Positions 21,641 through 34,630 of a stretch of DNA of 64,000 bases are shown here, piece by piece (the first letter of the stretch is position 1; the number at the start of each line of letters is the position of its first letter). The position numbers were made by a program, and so were the translations under genes. Source of the DNA: Heliopora coerulea (taxonomy: Eukaryota; Cnidaria; Anthozoa; Scleralcyonacea; Helioporidae). Below the pieces are notes generated by a model, which saw only the letters and a list, made by a program, of their open reading frames with translations, made no database searches and was not told the DNA's origin. The DNA is taken from positions 387,501 through 451,500 of the forward strand of contig JASJOG010000153.1 in the NCBI GenBank assembly GCA_030142905.1. Reading direction: 5' to 3'.

Positions 21641-23835
21641 GCCATCCAGAGAATAGAGTGCAATAATCAAAGATAATAAATTTACAAGTAGTTTGTTTTA
21701 TTATTTGGAGAATCGGTTCACAATTTTGATGCACAACCTACTAACGTTTAAGAGGAAAAAAATGTTTTTCTCTTTTCCATTTCCATAACTTGTAATACAT
21801 AAAACTTTGATATTTTTTTAAAATGGATATATAACTTTATGAGACTGTGTTATCTCAGAAACAATCCACACTTCCTGCACCAAAAAATTTTTCAGATGCC
21901 ATAAAAAAATAGGCATGGGGGGGCATTTGCCGTTATATCCACAAGAAAATTATGCATATTTTCGGGGATGATACACATTCATATAATAAAATAACTAATT
22001 ACAAAACAAAAACATCTACCAGTTGTTCTGAAATCAATTGTAAGTTTCAGTTCTTACACCATAATTGTGCCATAGAAACAAACTGAAAATAAATGGTCAT
22101 AAAGGTCAAACAGAACATCTGATGGTAATGTAAGGCTGTGTGTTTCTCTTGGAAGGAAATCTGCAACAACTTTCCTCCTTTTCTCCTCTATTGCTACACT
22201 GTAAAAGTTGTGTATAATTGCATTTAAGAAAAAGTAGTCTCATACAGCAGCTACTGGGTTTACTGAACATACACAAAGTGTGGTCTTTGAAATAATATTT
22301 TAATGGTGGGAGAATTTTCAGATTAACCTATAGGCACTATAGCCACATGTCTAGGGCCCACAAAGATGTTTGCATATGTGGTTATGTTTTGTCTTTCAGA
22401 ATAAAACAACAAAGTACACACACATGTACACACACTTACTCTTGTGAGGGGTATGTACTTGTAATGACATTCAAGACCTGGAAACAGTGGCAACATCATG
22501 TGGCTCTGACAAACATGGTATCTCTTTGCAGACACCTCTGCCCCTAACAACCAATTCATTCGAGACTTGGTAACAGAAGCAACAAAAACGATAACACTCT
22601 CCTACAGTTTAGATAAAATAGCACATCTTCATCTGCATGTGTTTCTGCTCATGATGATTCCTCGTCCCGAGACCTGCTAAATGAAGTGGCAGAAATAGTG
22701 ACACCCTCACGTCCTTTTGACAAAGATCCCTGTCCCATAGATTTTACAAAATATGATAATCCTCTCAAAGGAAAAAATGTCAGCTGACAGACCTACAAAA
22801 GATTTACAGCAATGACCTAGCAGAGTGGACAATCACCCATGACTTGATAATTTTTCAAGAAACCCGCCATCCCAAAATTTGGACAAAGATCTTTACAAAT
22901 CGAGAAGATTGTACACATCCAAAACTAGATTTGTCCAATGCAAATTCTTTGTTCAAAAGCTTGATAATAGAGTGTAAAAAGGGACTGGTTGGTGTACACC
23001 TCATCAACTGGGAAAGTTTACTGTTACATTTGTAAACTGTTCAAATGCAGAATAGACTGCTTTATGTAAGGTCTAGGGCTCACGAAAATCTTAATCTGCC
23101 ACAGGATGGGAGTCAAGGAGGGGAGCAATGTGGACACAACTAATACAATGTATGCCAGAACACCAAAAGACAAAGCTTAGTTAATTTTTTAAATTATCGT
23201 TTGTCAATTTGTTGGTCAAAGAAAGGGAGAACTAGAAGGAGGTGTACACTGTATAGGGTTATGTGAATGCACTGGTGACCAGAATTTCCCCATTTACTAA
23301 CAGTTCTGATGTTAAACAAACATCTCGGTTCAATATTACTAAAGAAAAGGTGGTTTCTGTGATATGTGCCATGAAATCATATTAGATTACACTTTTGTTG
23401 AACTTGGGATTAATATCAGTTGTGGTAAAAAGAATAAAAGCTCATTGTCCAGTTGCAGCACTTCACAAATGTACTGTATATTTTAGATCTAAATGTACTT
23501 GCAACTGTATTCAAAATTTAGGAATTGTGGATACTGTTAACATACAATATGGATTCCAAGAGTGTCAAGACCTTTCTGTGGGTTTGAAATAAACGGGGAT
23601 GGACCATTAAAAATGCTCTGCAATGCAGACTCTGGAAAGTACATGGGCAACTGCCCATTCTGAAGAAGTACTATTGCTGCCAATTGACCAACAAAAAAAG
23701 TCACTTGCAAGATAGTCCCTGAGACCTTGTTTAAAATACTTCATTTGTATGTGTTGGTTACAAAGTTTTGTCCGTTCCTCTTGGGGACCTCTGTAAAACT
23801 GAACTTCTATATTTTTCAACTCTTCAAAAGTTGTC
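21641..23835. other. No gene seen
   Basis: About 2.2 kb without a recognisable gene. A (CA)n-like patch lies near 22,415-22,440. Short frames at 22,844-23,035, 23,395-23,592 and 23,607-23,849 have no family features. Confidence 0.4.
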
Positions 23836-23946
23836 CCCTTGCCCACCACGCAAAGCGTGATGCGAGGGTACTAATCTTGACGTGTGTGGAATCCTGTTAC
23901 ACACGTGATTACTAGGGAGAAAAATTTTCGCTTTGTGCGTATCTTT

Positions 23947-24010
<64 letters not shown>

Positions 24011-24590
24011 GGTTTCTGGTATAATAATAATTTTATTTAACAAGGGTAAAACACTTTACAGTTAAAAATGATAAACTAGTGGCCCTCATTATACTATACA
24101 TAAAATCTAAATATTGAAATAACTAACGACTAAATATTAAAATAGAGTTAACTTAAGAAATAGAAAAATGGTCAAGTGCTATGTATGATTCCTTAAGATA
24201 ATTTACATAGTTTTTCTTATAAAGCTTAACATTCTGACTAGATCTAATGAAGCCAGTAAATGACTTAAGACCGGCAAAGGAAATGGCTTTCTTGGTGCCT
24301 GTGGCTGGTTTCGCCACCTCAGTAACTCGACAATTTATAACCTGACAGAGCAGTTCTCAAAGTTAGCTCATTGGAATATGCATTTGCCAACTGTTCACTT
24401 TTTGCAGCAATGCTTTGTCTTGGTTCTTTCTGATTTATATGAACAAAAGATGTAAGGGAACTCGCTTGCTGTCAGGACATTTGCTAAGCGACTAAGTGTA
24501 TTAAAATGACATTCTTTGCTGAAGTTGAATAGATGTCGATTAGTATAAAGCTTGGGACTTTTCATGTTCTGTGGTAACCACTTACCTGAG
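23836..24590. repeat. Dispersed repeat R, non-coding part, copy 3
   Basis: Homologous to 7,190-7,860, in the same orientation and with the TA tract at the same place; runs directly into the coding part that follows. At 24,020-24,250 it holds extra sequence absent from the other copy. Confidence 0.75.
23950..24006. repeat. (TA)n microsatellite inside repeat R
   Basis: 57 bp of alternating AT, the longest in the window. Confidence 0.9.
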
Positions 24591-25880
24591 CTGCACAATC
24601 ACAGGTACGTCTGAACAGAATTGTTTTGAGCAGCTTTCAAAAGTAGCTTCCCGACTTTGTTCTTCCCTAAGGGTGACTTCTTGTATGAAATATTACTGGC
24701 TGGATTTTGCTCAGGTAACTTGCTACAAAGCTATTTGTTTTTGGTCACCAAATTATCCTTTGGCAAAACGGTTGTCCGCTTCAGTCTTTCTCACTTCAAG
24801 AGTGATTTCTGCATGATGACCTTTACCATATTCGATGGGTAATGCTTTCATCAGGATTTTAAAACCTCTCAGGAAAGTTTAAAGTCGTCTGTGAGTAAAT
24901 TTACCGTTGAACCCTTTATGTTGAGGTGCCACTGAATGCTTAGTTGAAAACATGCAAGAGTTGCAGGTTTATACGCCATTTTTTATTTTTATTGATGTTT
25001 ATCCTTGGAAAAAGTACATCTTTTTCTTCCCCCTTCTCGTTCTTCTTTCAACAAAACTTGCACAGGGTTTGCTTGTCGTATTTTGTTTTATGTTTTGTAT
25101 TTTCCGATTTTTGGTCAGCGATAAAACTATAGAACTCGTTCATGTTTTCACTGTTTACTTTGTCGATTTTGTAATTCGTTTCATCTTCGTCACCAAAGTC
25201 TTATACTTCCGGATGAATACTTAGCATAAACCCTTATCATAGCAGATCTTAAAGACATTTGTAACCAACTTTGAGGTAATGTATAATTTATAAATTTTTT
25301 AAGTCAAAAAAATGTCAGAAAAATATTCAATCATGAGCTGTCCATAATGCTGGTATCCATTTGACAACCTATGAGAATGCTCCACTTTTAAGATAGAAAG
25401 TCTGGTCATCTAATAAAACAATCTTTCTTTAAGGTAAAATGAGTGAGAAGTCTAATTGGAAAATGACAAATTACCATAAACCCACAAATAATTCAGGGTA
25501 TTGATCATATCATTCATTGTTTAATAATTTAATTGTAAGGATGGACATCTTACCATTTGTTAAGCTGTTGAATGTTATTCTCACCAAACTTTTTGTTTTA
25601 ATAAAGCAGAATTGAAAATTTAAATGTAAATATGACTATAAGCAGTTTAAATATAAAATAATTTCCAGTTTGGATTGTTGTTTATTTGCAGACAAATTCT
25701 GTGTGGATTTTTTTTTTATTGCCACTCCTCTTCCAGTTATAGTCAGGAGGATTTGTCTTTTTGAGAATTGTGAAAAATTATCATTGTTACTTGGATTCTC
25801 GAGAGATATATTGGAAGGGTGGGTGAGGGGTTGTTGTGTGCACATATTTCTAGTTTCCAAAATGTTCTCATGATCTACAG
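24591..25880 (-). pseudogene. Crypton-type (DUF3504) recombinase repeat R, coding part, copy 3
   Basis: Same family as 13,490-15,060. On the minus strand 25,224-24,952 aligns with EDETDYKTDEINKENMNAF of the other copy (here EDETNYKIDKVNSENMNEF) and with the ENTKHKTKYDKQTL motif. 25,860-25,636 gives NISLENPSNNDNFSQFSKRQ, matching NTSPENPSNIDDFSKLSKKQ at 14,979-14,794, so the two copies are collinear for more than 1.2 kb. Stops interrupt both. This copy also keeps the non-coding half to its left, so the full repeat is at least about 2 kb. Confidence 0.65.
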
Positions 25881-25914
25881 TTATATAGTTAGTGTCCCCA
25901 CTTAGTTGAGTTCA

Positions 25915-26193
25915 TTAATCACAGACATCTAAATCGTGTCCACCTACAATTTTTCTCTGCAAATACCTTAACATTTCAGTAAGTTCAGTAACATTTGGTG
26001 GGATTTCTTTAATTAGTGTTGAAATAAATGAACATAGTTGTGCTTGTGGGTTTGGTGGTGTTATTGGTTGACTTGTTGGTACCTCCAATTCAACTTTCAC
26101 TACAGTTATTGGTGATAGTAGCTGAGGTGGAGGAGGTATAGATGGAAATGGTAATTGGTCTTCATCAGGATCTTCCTCAAAGTATTCATTCAA
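25915..26193 (-). CDS. Proline-rich short frame, unrecognised
   Basis: A 92-aa frame that is acidic at the start (MNEYFEEDPDEDQ), proline-rich in the middle (SIPPPPQLLSPITVV; SQPITPPNPQ) and helical at the end (NVTELTEMLRYLQRKI). It may extend upstream in the same frame to CCKKVGWARSRL before 26,193. The composition is protein-like and differs from the random frames around it, but no domain is recognisable. It could be the 3' exon of a host or transposon DNA-binding protein. Confidence 0.3.
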   Translation of the reverse strand: MNEYFEEDPDEDQLPFPSIPPPPQLLSPITVVKVELEVPTSQPITPPNPQAQLCSFISTLIKEIPPNVTELTEMLRYLQRKIVGGHDLDVCD

Positions 26194-28273
26194 ACGAGAC
26201 CTTGCCCAGCCAACTTTTTTGCAACATTGTAGCTGTATTCTGTGTCCTTGGCAAGCTCAAGAATAGTTATCTTCTTGTGAACCATCTTTACAAATTGGAA
26301 GTCGGTTTTTTCAAGGATAGAGAACTTTGTTTTCAAGCAAGAAAGAAAGTTCTTATGCATTTCTCAGTATTAGAATCATTCAAAATAACCATACCTCTGT
26401 TGATGACAGTGTCCTTTCTTATAATGTGTGTTCCCCCTCATCATCACTATCTTCTGAATTAGCTAAAAACAGTGCAAATTTGAAAGGACTCTTCTTTCAA
26501 CATCTTGGAGTTTTTCCTTCTTGTTCTTATTTACTGGAACCAGCTCACTACTATTCATTTTGATTTAATTGCCTGTACAAAGCAGCAATGAAACTGGCAG
26601 CCATCATTGATTTTGTTCACGGCAATGTTTTTTGCAGTTCAGTCACAACCACAACTGCTGCACCACCGTGTTGGATGTCCCTGGTCTATTAATAGTATTC
26701 ACAATAGGACTCCAGCTGGATCAAGAGTTTCCATTTGTTTGCTCACTTTGGGCACCTTCACTGGGGTTTTCATCAATTGACAACAGCGTGCTGGAAGCCT
26801 GCTGAAGCAATTCTGTAGCCTTTGTTATTTTGTCTTTTTCCATTACGAGCAACTGAACATGAATACAGAACTACCTGAGCTTCTTTTCACCTGGTCGCCA
26901 TGTTATCGAGGACTTTCAAAGATGTGAGATTATTGTCTGGTATTTGGTGGGAAGAGAAATCAACTGAGCATTGATCCCAGTCCTCAAACATTGAATAGAT
27001 ATAGCAAATATTGAATATTGCTACAAATGGGCATGCATACCTTATCAAGAGGATTTAAACAAGTTATACCAAACCATTCTCAGATCAATATTTCCAGAGA
27101 TATTGTACCTTAGTACATTTTAAAAGCAGTCTGGGTCTGATTTCAGCTTGTGACATCAAATCCGGGACGGAAGTTGAAAGTTGAATTAATAAATTACTGT
27201 AAATTTGGGTATATGCTCTACTAAAAACGTGTTGTTTCGGTTTGCAAAAGAAAGAGTATGACCAAACTTTCAAACATTCACTCATAAAGGAACACTAGGA
27301 CTCATCGAGGGGGCTAGAAGCCAGTTTGCATCGAGTTTGATAGAACAAACAGTGACCCTCAGACTCTATCTTGTTTTGCATTGGAATTTTCCCTGTTTAA
27401 ATTAATAATGTCTTCTCCAAGTTCTGATTCTGAGGAAACCTACATGTTTGACAACTCCCATGTCAACTTTATTCTGGGAGTTCAATAAGAGATAGAAGAA
27501 CAGAATTCCTTATAGGAATGAACCACTTGCCAGTTAAGAGTGAATTAAACAGTACAAACGTGGAAAACGGCAGGAAAAATTCTGTGTAAAGATTTTTAGA
27601 ATTGCTTAGACAAAGTAGTTCCCATAAATAGATGGTAAGTTTCTTCATTTGTAGAAAATCTGCCGCCAATTTTTATGTAGCACCAACTCAATTCAATACT
27701 ACATAAAGCATGTACAAATTGGTATACAAATAAATTTTTGATTTATTTTATTAAGGTGTAAATGTGGTAATTGTAACCTAGCCTTGTTCCAAAACATTTA
27801 TGAGGCATAGTACTCTCAAGAAATTGAACAAGGCACCCAAGCTCTGTGCCCTGTGCAAGATGTTGATACTCCACAATCCTGTGTGTCTGAACATCCAGGA
27901 TTTCGGGATGTATGCTTAGAAAAATGGTCTTAGAAAAATACAAGCAAAAGATCAACAGAGATATCACCAGAGTGGTTTGGAAGAAGAGTAAGTATGCAAA
28001 ATTCGTCAAGTCAAATATACATATTGCCCAGTGGCCACTTGGAAATACAGTAACATCACTTTGTCTGATCTCGCCTGTACATAGTGAGGTATTCAGTCCT
28101 CCCTGGAATTTGATGGGGTTTTTTTCACCACTCACTAGAAATTATCTTCCTTGAATATAAGGCTTCTTAGAATTGCCCTGGTTCAGTCACTGTATGAATG
28201 ATGTCTAATAGCAATCACTTTTCTTGACTAGATTTGTTGTGATCTGTGTCACAGAGAATTTTCTTAGCTTACA
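26194..28273. other. No gene seen
   Basis: Two kilobases without a recognisable coding region, repeat or RNA. Confidence 0.4.
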
Positions 28274-28686
28274 TACAGGGTGAGTCAAAAGTAGTGCCCA
28301 ACACTTGTTTTAGGATTGTTAATTTGTTGTTTGTTTGATATTTGTATTACAATGTGCAAGAAGGTAGAAATAAATGAAAGACACATTTTCAAATAATTTA
28401 TTTTAAATTATTCCATTTCTTTAGGGAATAAGGAATTGTAACAGGCTGTTTTACTTGCAAACTTTTTCACGATAAACGAGGTCTTTCAGGGTCCCCCCAA
28501 AGAAAGAAATCTGGTGGTGTGAGGTTTGGGGAGCATGCCAGCCACTCGATTGGGCCACGGCATCTAATCCACTTTCCAACATGTCATGCATAATGAGGTG
28601 AGGCTCGTTAAGGTAACATATTAAAAACATCAACAACAACAGCATAACTTCCTAGAAAATGGGCGCTACTTTTGACTCAATACATA
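28274..28686 (-). mobile_element. Internally deleted Tc/mariner-type element
   Basis: Inverted ends: GAGTCAAAAGTAGTGCCCA at 28,282-28,300 and the reverse complement of GAGTCAAAAGTAGCGCCCA at 28,660-28,678. A TA dinucleotide on each side fits the TA target duplication of this superfamily. Inside, minus-strand 28,645-28,451 reads a degenerate transposase C-terminus: GLDAVAQSSGWHAPQTSHHQ is a decayed WPPRSPDLTPxDFFLWG-type motif, followed by LKDLVYREKVCK. At about 0.4 kb the element has lost most of its transposase. Confidence 0.7.
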
Positions 28687-29936
28687 TAGTAGTCTGCAAA
28701 AGTTGAGAATACCATTGTCATCTTGTGTATACAATGTTATCAGAACATGAGTGATGTAGATCAGTACTGTATTGTGATGCTGGAAAAGTATGTAGTTATA
28801 ATTTGTTGTTCAATCTTTAAGGAAGACATGTTTAATTCTCTAGATTACTTCTTGGATAGTCTCAAACAAGCTTATGACATACTGTACAGTGTGGTTTGGG
28901 TTACATCACATGCTAGAAATCAATAATGATATTAAATGAACTCACTGTTCCTGCATAATAAAAATAGGATAACCAAACCTGAATAAGGATTGAAGCATTG
29001 TACTGTTTTACCTCCCTTAATATATTTTCCAACCCAAAGTTGGTGGCACATCTTTCAATCATTAACTTTCTTTCATTTCTTGGCTGTTTGGCTAACATAC
29101 AGTTCATTCCTTCTGGGGTTATATTATTAAATTCTTGAACTACACCTTCTAGTTTGTTCTATTTTTAGGCATCGAGGTATGTCTCAAATTTCTTGAAGAT
29201 AATCTGTATGCAGAATCGCAATTATAATAATTATATTAACCATTTTATTATGAAACCTTGACCAACAAAATTATTTAGCATTATCAAAAGTAAAGTGACC
29301 GACAGTTCACTTCAAAACAGCCTTGGAGGAATAGGTTAAGCTTTTTAAATTAAAGGTCTGCATACCAAAATTTGTTTCACCCAGATGCTTCTGAGAGTAG
29401 ATTTACCATTCTTAAATTTTGAGTACACTACAGATATTTATTCTGGTTATAGTTCAGATGAATAGCAGCTAGTATATGTCTATAAGTGCAAAAATATTTC
29501 ATCAATGTGGGAAAAAGGTTATTTCTGTCAAGATGGCCAGCAGATTGCATCTACAAAAGAGGAATGGTCACCATAGGTGTACCAAGGATCACACATGCCA
29601 GGGTTTCTTTTCAGGAAGCACTACTAGGGAACATTTACCCCTTAAAATTTTCCACACTTTGAAAATTCGATAGAAGTGGTGATAAAAGTAACAGACATGA
29701 ATCTTTAAGCAGTAGCAGGTATTACATCCATCAATTTTGCAAATGATCATCGAATCTAATAAAATAGTTTAATATGATATAAACTATTGATAAAATAATT
29801 GAAAATAATGGCAACTATCTAATTTTTTAATTATAATTTAAGTAATTACAAGGGGATGTAACGCTTAACTGCTGAAATTTCATTGGGCATGCAGCCAGGT
29901 AAACTGATATGTCCTACCAATTTTTTATGAAGCATT
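28687..29936. other. No gene seen
   Basis: Short frames at 28,723-28,926 and 29,476-29,673 have no family features. Confidence 0.4.
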
Positions 29937-31870
29937 TTAATATAAATAACAATGCCCAGCAGTTTGTGCTAAGTATCGCCATATGTAAACATTAACAATT
30001 GCTTAAACAAAGAAGGCTAGAAGAGTTTAAAACATATTTATTGACTAATGTTTCATCGCTACAAGCAATATCTTCAGAGTGGAGATCAGGGATTACAAGA
30101 AGATATATTTATATTAAACAAACAGTATTGAATGACAATGAAGGTGATATATTTACAGCAGTAAGGTGTAATCAGAAAAGGGAGAGAGGCATAGAACCAA
30201 TATTCCCATTAAGATTGGGTTTTAATTTATTAATTAGAAGACTTTCTTTAAGTAGTAGTTCAGAAGCAGAAGGCGACGAGGATAATATTTTGAAATCGGA
30301 AAAATAAATGGGATGGCCAGTTTCAATGTGGTGGGAGAGGGATTAACTCTTCTGTTACCTGTCAAGGGTGAGATCCCCATATGATCTGAAATGTGTATGT
30401 ATAACTGTCGGCTAGTTTGGCCAACATACAATGCCTTACAGCATTGACACTTAATAAATACACCACATGCGATTTCAGGCCATCAGGGATCCTGTCCTTG
30501 ACAGGGAAAAAAGAGCCAAGGCAAATGGAAGGGCAAAAGGCAAAGCATAATGTAACTTGATGATAGGCAGACAATAATAGTTTGATGAGTTGAGTGCGAA
30601 TTTGAAGACCATGTGAACCAGTATACATACGATAGAGAAAAATAAATTAAAAACTTAGGAGCAATAGAAATCTTGGGAGCGGACAAAAAGGATTTATCTA
30701 AAAATGAACTTACACATTTGTCAAACAGGGTAGCTGGGAATTAATTTTTAATGAAAATTTGTTTGAGTTTCTGGAGTTCAGAGCGCAAGATGGAGTAGCT
30801 AGAGCATAAATTAAAATATCAAAATAGAAGGGAGAAGATAAGGCCTTTTTTATAGCAGTCCAGAATAAAACTATTAAAGTTAGTCAATAAACCGGTGTAA
30901 ATGGATTTTTCGGTAGATACTGGTGGTGAAATTAATTTCAGAGTGGTTAATTTTGATGTCAAGGAAAGATAAGGTGTTGTTATTCTCGGTTTTGTATGTA
31001 AATTTGATATTAGTGTGCTGTGAGTTTAGATAGTTAAGAAATGGTAGAATACAAGTCGAAGATCGAAATAGAAGGAAACAGCCGTCAACATAACTTCGGT
31101 AGAAGATGGGTTTGAATTGTGAAGGGCAGTTGCTAAGCCAGCTGGTTTCATGAAAGGAGAGAAAGATATTGGCAAAGAGAGGTCCCAGAAGGGAACCCAT
31201 AGCAACACCATCAACCTGTTCATAAAGTTGGTTGTCCTTAACAGCAAATTCTAAAAGTTTCTTAAATTCATTACAGGAAAATCCTTGAAAACAATTTTGC
31301 TTATGGAAAAGTAAACAGAGTATGATATTTATGGTTTCGTTAAGTGGGATGTTGGTAAATAAAGATTTGATGTTGAAACTGGCCATAATGACTTCCTTAG
31401 GGTCAGTTTTAAGACTTGAGAGTTCAGTAATGAAAGAAAAAGAATCCTTAACTACATATATACTAGAAGAGATTGGACGAAGCAATGGGACAAGAAATTT
31501 GGCATGTCTGTAAGAGTGAGTGCTAATGGAAGAAATTATAGGTCTTAAAGGTCTTGACAGGTAACAGAAGAGTTAATCCCTCTCCCACTAGTATCCTTTA
31601 CCACCACATTGAAACTGGCCATCCCATTTCTTTTTCCGACTTGAAAATATTATCCTCGTCACCTTCTGCTTCTGAACTACTCCTTAAAGAAAGTCTTCTA
31701 ATTAATAAATTAAGACCCATTCTTAATGGGAATATTAGTTGTAGCGACAAAACGTTAGTCAATAAATATGTTTTGAACTCTTCTAGCCTTCTTTGTTTAA
31801 GCAATTGTTAATGTTTATATATGGCAATACTTCACACAATCTGCTGAGCATTGTTATTTATATTAAAGTT
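29937..31870 (-). mobile_element. Penelope-like element B (reverse transcriptase + GIY-YIG), with inverted arms
   Basis: Inverted arms at about 29,937-30,345 and 31,554-31,870 (both with AACATTAACAATTGCTTAAA... and the coding tail LLINKLRPILNGNI) flank a minus-strand PLE gene. Such elements retrotranspose with an RT related to telomerase and a GIY-YIG endonuclease and typically end up with inverted pseudo-LTRs. The right arm is a second copy of the element's coding tail, as expected for a head-to-head partial copy. No target duplication could be fixed by eye. Confidence 0.75.
30234..31485 (-). pseudogene. PLE B polyprotein: reverse transcriptase and GIY-YIG endonuclease
   Basis: RT domain at 31,485-30,880: MASFNIKSLFTNIPLNETI (motif A; usually FDI, here FNI), QVDGVAMGSLLGPLFANIFL (motif B), YRSYVDGCFLLF (motif C, where YVDD is expected) and TLSFLDIKI. 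The endonuclease follows after decayed linker: 30,431-30,234 reads YVGQTSRQLYIHISDHMGI, a GIY-YIG signature, then SELLLKESLLINKLKPNLNG in another frame. Both catalytic Asp positions of the RT are altered (FNI for FDI; the second Asp of YVDD is Gly), so the copy is catalytically dead apart from its frameshifts. Confidence 0.8.
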
Positions 31871-34189
31871 GCAATATCCACCTGGACAATCACTTGTAGA
31901 CATCAATGAAGCATTAAGTAGCCTCTCTTGCAAAAAAATTTCTGAAAGAAACCCCAAAGTAAACAAACTTTAAATAATTTTTAAACTGTTGTCATTATTT
32001 GTTAGCCATTCCTGGATATGAATAGGCTATAATTTTGTGGGCAAAATTATTCAGGTCAGAATGAAATCCCTCAAGAGAACTTGTCTGATCAATTGGTGAG
32101 GCTTTCTGGATTCTACTAATCAATGTTGGGTTTGTCAATGCTTTGTGCACTTTATTATATAAGACAGATTCTGAAATTAAAATGGAATGGAATAGTTTTC
32201 ACTATTCTTTCACTTGTACCAGCAATAAAAACTGCCTAATTTAAACTTACTGCTGCTTCTTCATTAGCACATCTGTCGAGGAGGGGATTATCCAGATCTT
32301 TTTTTTTTTTGTCTGTCGTGTGGCTTAAAAATGATGTGAATTTTGCATCGATGACCTTGCCATTGCCAGACTGAGTAGTGGTGGCACTCCAAATTGATTC
32401 TTGCATGGATGAATGCAGTGTTTGAGAGCTTCACCATCAATTTCTTTGGAAATTTTAGTGAAAACTTTATAGATCTCTATATTATACAAAATATACATAT
32501 GCAGTGGAAATGGCAGTAATAACTCCTCTGCCTTCATATTCTAAATTACAAGTATAGTGGGAACAATTGAGAATGTAACCATAATAAGATTCAACTGGCA
32601 TTCCTGTCTACAAAAACCATTAGTATTCTATTTTTCCCAATGCCAGACCATTTTCTTCTGCAAGTAGGACAAACGTGGTTGATAGATGGTAATCATTTAG
32701 GCAGCAATAAGCATGTAGAAATTAAAGGGATTAGGAATAACTGAAAAAAAAAAATTGAAAATCAAACTTTCGTATTTTATTTACATTTATAAACATTTCA
32801 GCTTGTTGGAATGAACTAATACAGTGTTAGATTAATAAAATCACTTTAGATTGGAAAAAGGTCAACTAAATTTTTGGACCTTCGTGGTCGGTCAAATTGT
32901 TTTGAAAATAAAGGTTATCCAAAGCAGGAATGGGTTAAATTACAAGGAACATACATGCATAAAATTTAAATAACTACTTTTTTTTTAATGGCAGAGATCA
33001 AAGTAGTGGGTAATATCATGCAGCTTTTCTTTCAAGTGCTTTGGAATGCTAGGTATTTCATTGCTTGGCTGCTACCTGCCTCATTCCTTTGTGTATAACA
33101 AAAAGGGAAAAGAACTGAGAAATATTTTCTGGCCACCAATCTGCACTATTTATCAACACATGGAATGATAAAAATTATACTAATCCTCTAACCTGAACTA
33201 ATGAAAAGTGTATTATACATGGGACAATATGACAAAGTATGGTGCAAGAGCTATATTCTGCATTGCAGCCCACACTGTCATGCCTTCCATCTGCAGCGAT
33301 TAAATTCAAACATTTTTTCTTGGTAATTTTTCCAGTGAAGAAGCAAGGTCAGAAACAGTTTCTCCTACATTGCAAAAAACACTATTACACAAGTAACTGA
33401 TTGGCATGACTAGTTATACCCACTGCGTTACAAGTAAAGCAGTATTGGAAAGTTTTGACACATGCTAGTTCTATTACCTCCATGAGCTACTTGAGTGATA
33501 AATTCTTGACAGCCCTAATTTATATCATTAGCAGTCCCCAAGATACTGTATATATTTTCATCACTTTTTCTCTATTAAGCTGGCCTTATCTGGTCCCTGC
33601 ATTCTTTTGAATAACAGGGTTTGGTATTAGCCAAAATAAAATTGCAAAGGATGTTTTAGGTTGGAATTGCTTCACTAGACAGTTTTACAAAATTTTTTTA
33701 GTAAATATATTTATCTACAATTGTTGAACATACTTGTTGGTGTTGAAAAAGATGTGCTCAAGAAAATGCACTCAAGTCCCATAATTTTTAATTCAATAAA
33801 TTTCTAATGTGCTATATTAAAACATCTATATACAATAGAACGATTATAATAAAAACATATTGTGGCCACTGCCAAGCTGTGATCTAAGGCCAGTGACCAG
33901 TTATTAAAACAAATTAAAATAAATGCAGAAATAAAATTTCAGTAGGCTTGTGATGTTCCCACACTTAGAGCACATTGACTTCCAAGTTTGATGATGGTGT
34001 CAAATATATTCTGTGCAAATTGGTAACGTATTCTAAATTCTAAATTCTCACAGTTCTTACAAAAAAACTGTGTTGAAATGTTTGAGTTGTACATTTAGGA
34101 ATTAAAAATGTTGCTGAAGAACTTCTCATGGACATACATTTTTTCTATTGAAGAAAGTCAGATAGTTCAACATCATATTTGCCAGAAAC
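31871..34189. other. No gene seen
   Basis: About 2.3 kb with no recognisable gene. A T-run lies at 32,300-32,310 and an A-run at 32,742-32,754. The frame 32,537-32,325 (minus, 70 aa) is unrecognised. Confidence 0.4.
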
Positions 34190-34430
34190 ACAACCATACA
34201 AAAATAGGAGATATTTCATTTAATGTCTATAACTCAAAGGAATGATATTTAATTTTCTAAGTTGCTCTTCATAACTCATTTCACCACCTGAAATTCCAAG
34301 AATATATTTTGTCGCTTGCTTTTGAACACCATCAATCATAACCATCTGTTGTACACTGTGTCCAGACCAAACTTCACTTGTATAATCTAAATACAAATTA
34401 ACAAGAGCCACATAGAAGGATCTGAAGAGT
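34190..34430 (-). pseudogene. LINE reverse transcriptase, C-terminal end
   Basis: Minus-strand 34,411-34,220 reads ALVNLYLDYTSEVWSGHSVQ, then GVQKQATKYILGI and YEEQLRKLNIIPLSYRH, the conserved region just after the RT domain of Jockey/CR1-type LINEs. Past a stop the frame goes on into NSNISTQFFCKN- and ENLEFRI-like residues at about 34,110-34,060, the usual end of this protein. Only this 3' part is present, as expected for 5'-truncated retrotransposition. Confidence 0.7.
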
Positions 34431-34626
34431 TTTGCTGGCTGATCCTCCTGCTACCAGTGTTCCCATGCTCAATAGGAAGTTCCCAAATGGTATTCTTGTT
34501 CCATCCATCATTGGTTGACTGTACCACATACACTCCCTTTGTGGACAACTGAGTTCCATTTTTGCTTGTTTCCACCAGTAGATTACTGGTTTTGCAGGTA
34601 GGACAAAACTGAGAAAGGAAGACCAT
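34387..34626 (-). pseudogene. Cys-containing fragment of a transposon-associated protein, family uncertain
   Basis: 79-aa frame FLSQFCPTCKTSNLLVETSK with a CxxC pair, then WELPIEHGNTGSRRISQQNS. It resembles zinc-ribbon-bearing proteins multiplied in cnidarian genomes, but I cannot name the family. It overlaps the LINE tail and is probably a neighbouring fragment cut by it. Confidence 0.35.
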
Positions 34627-34630
34627 GAAT

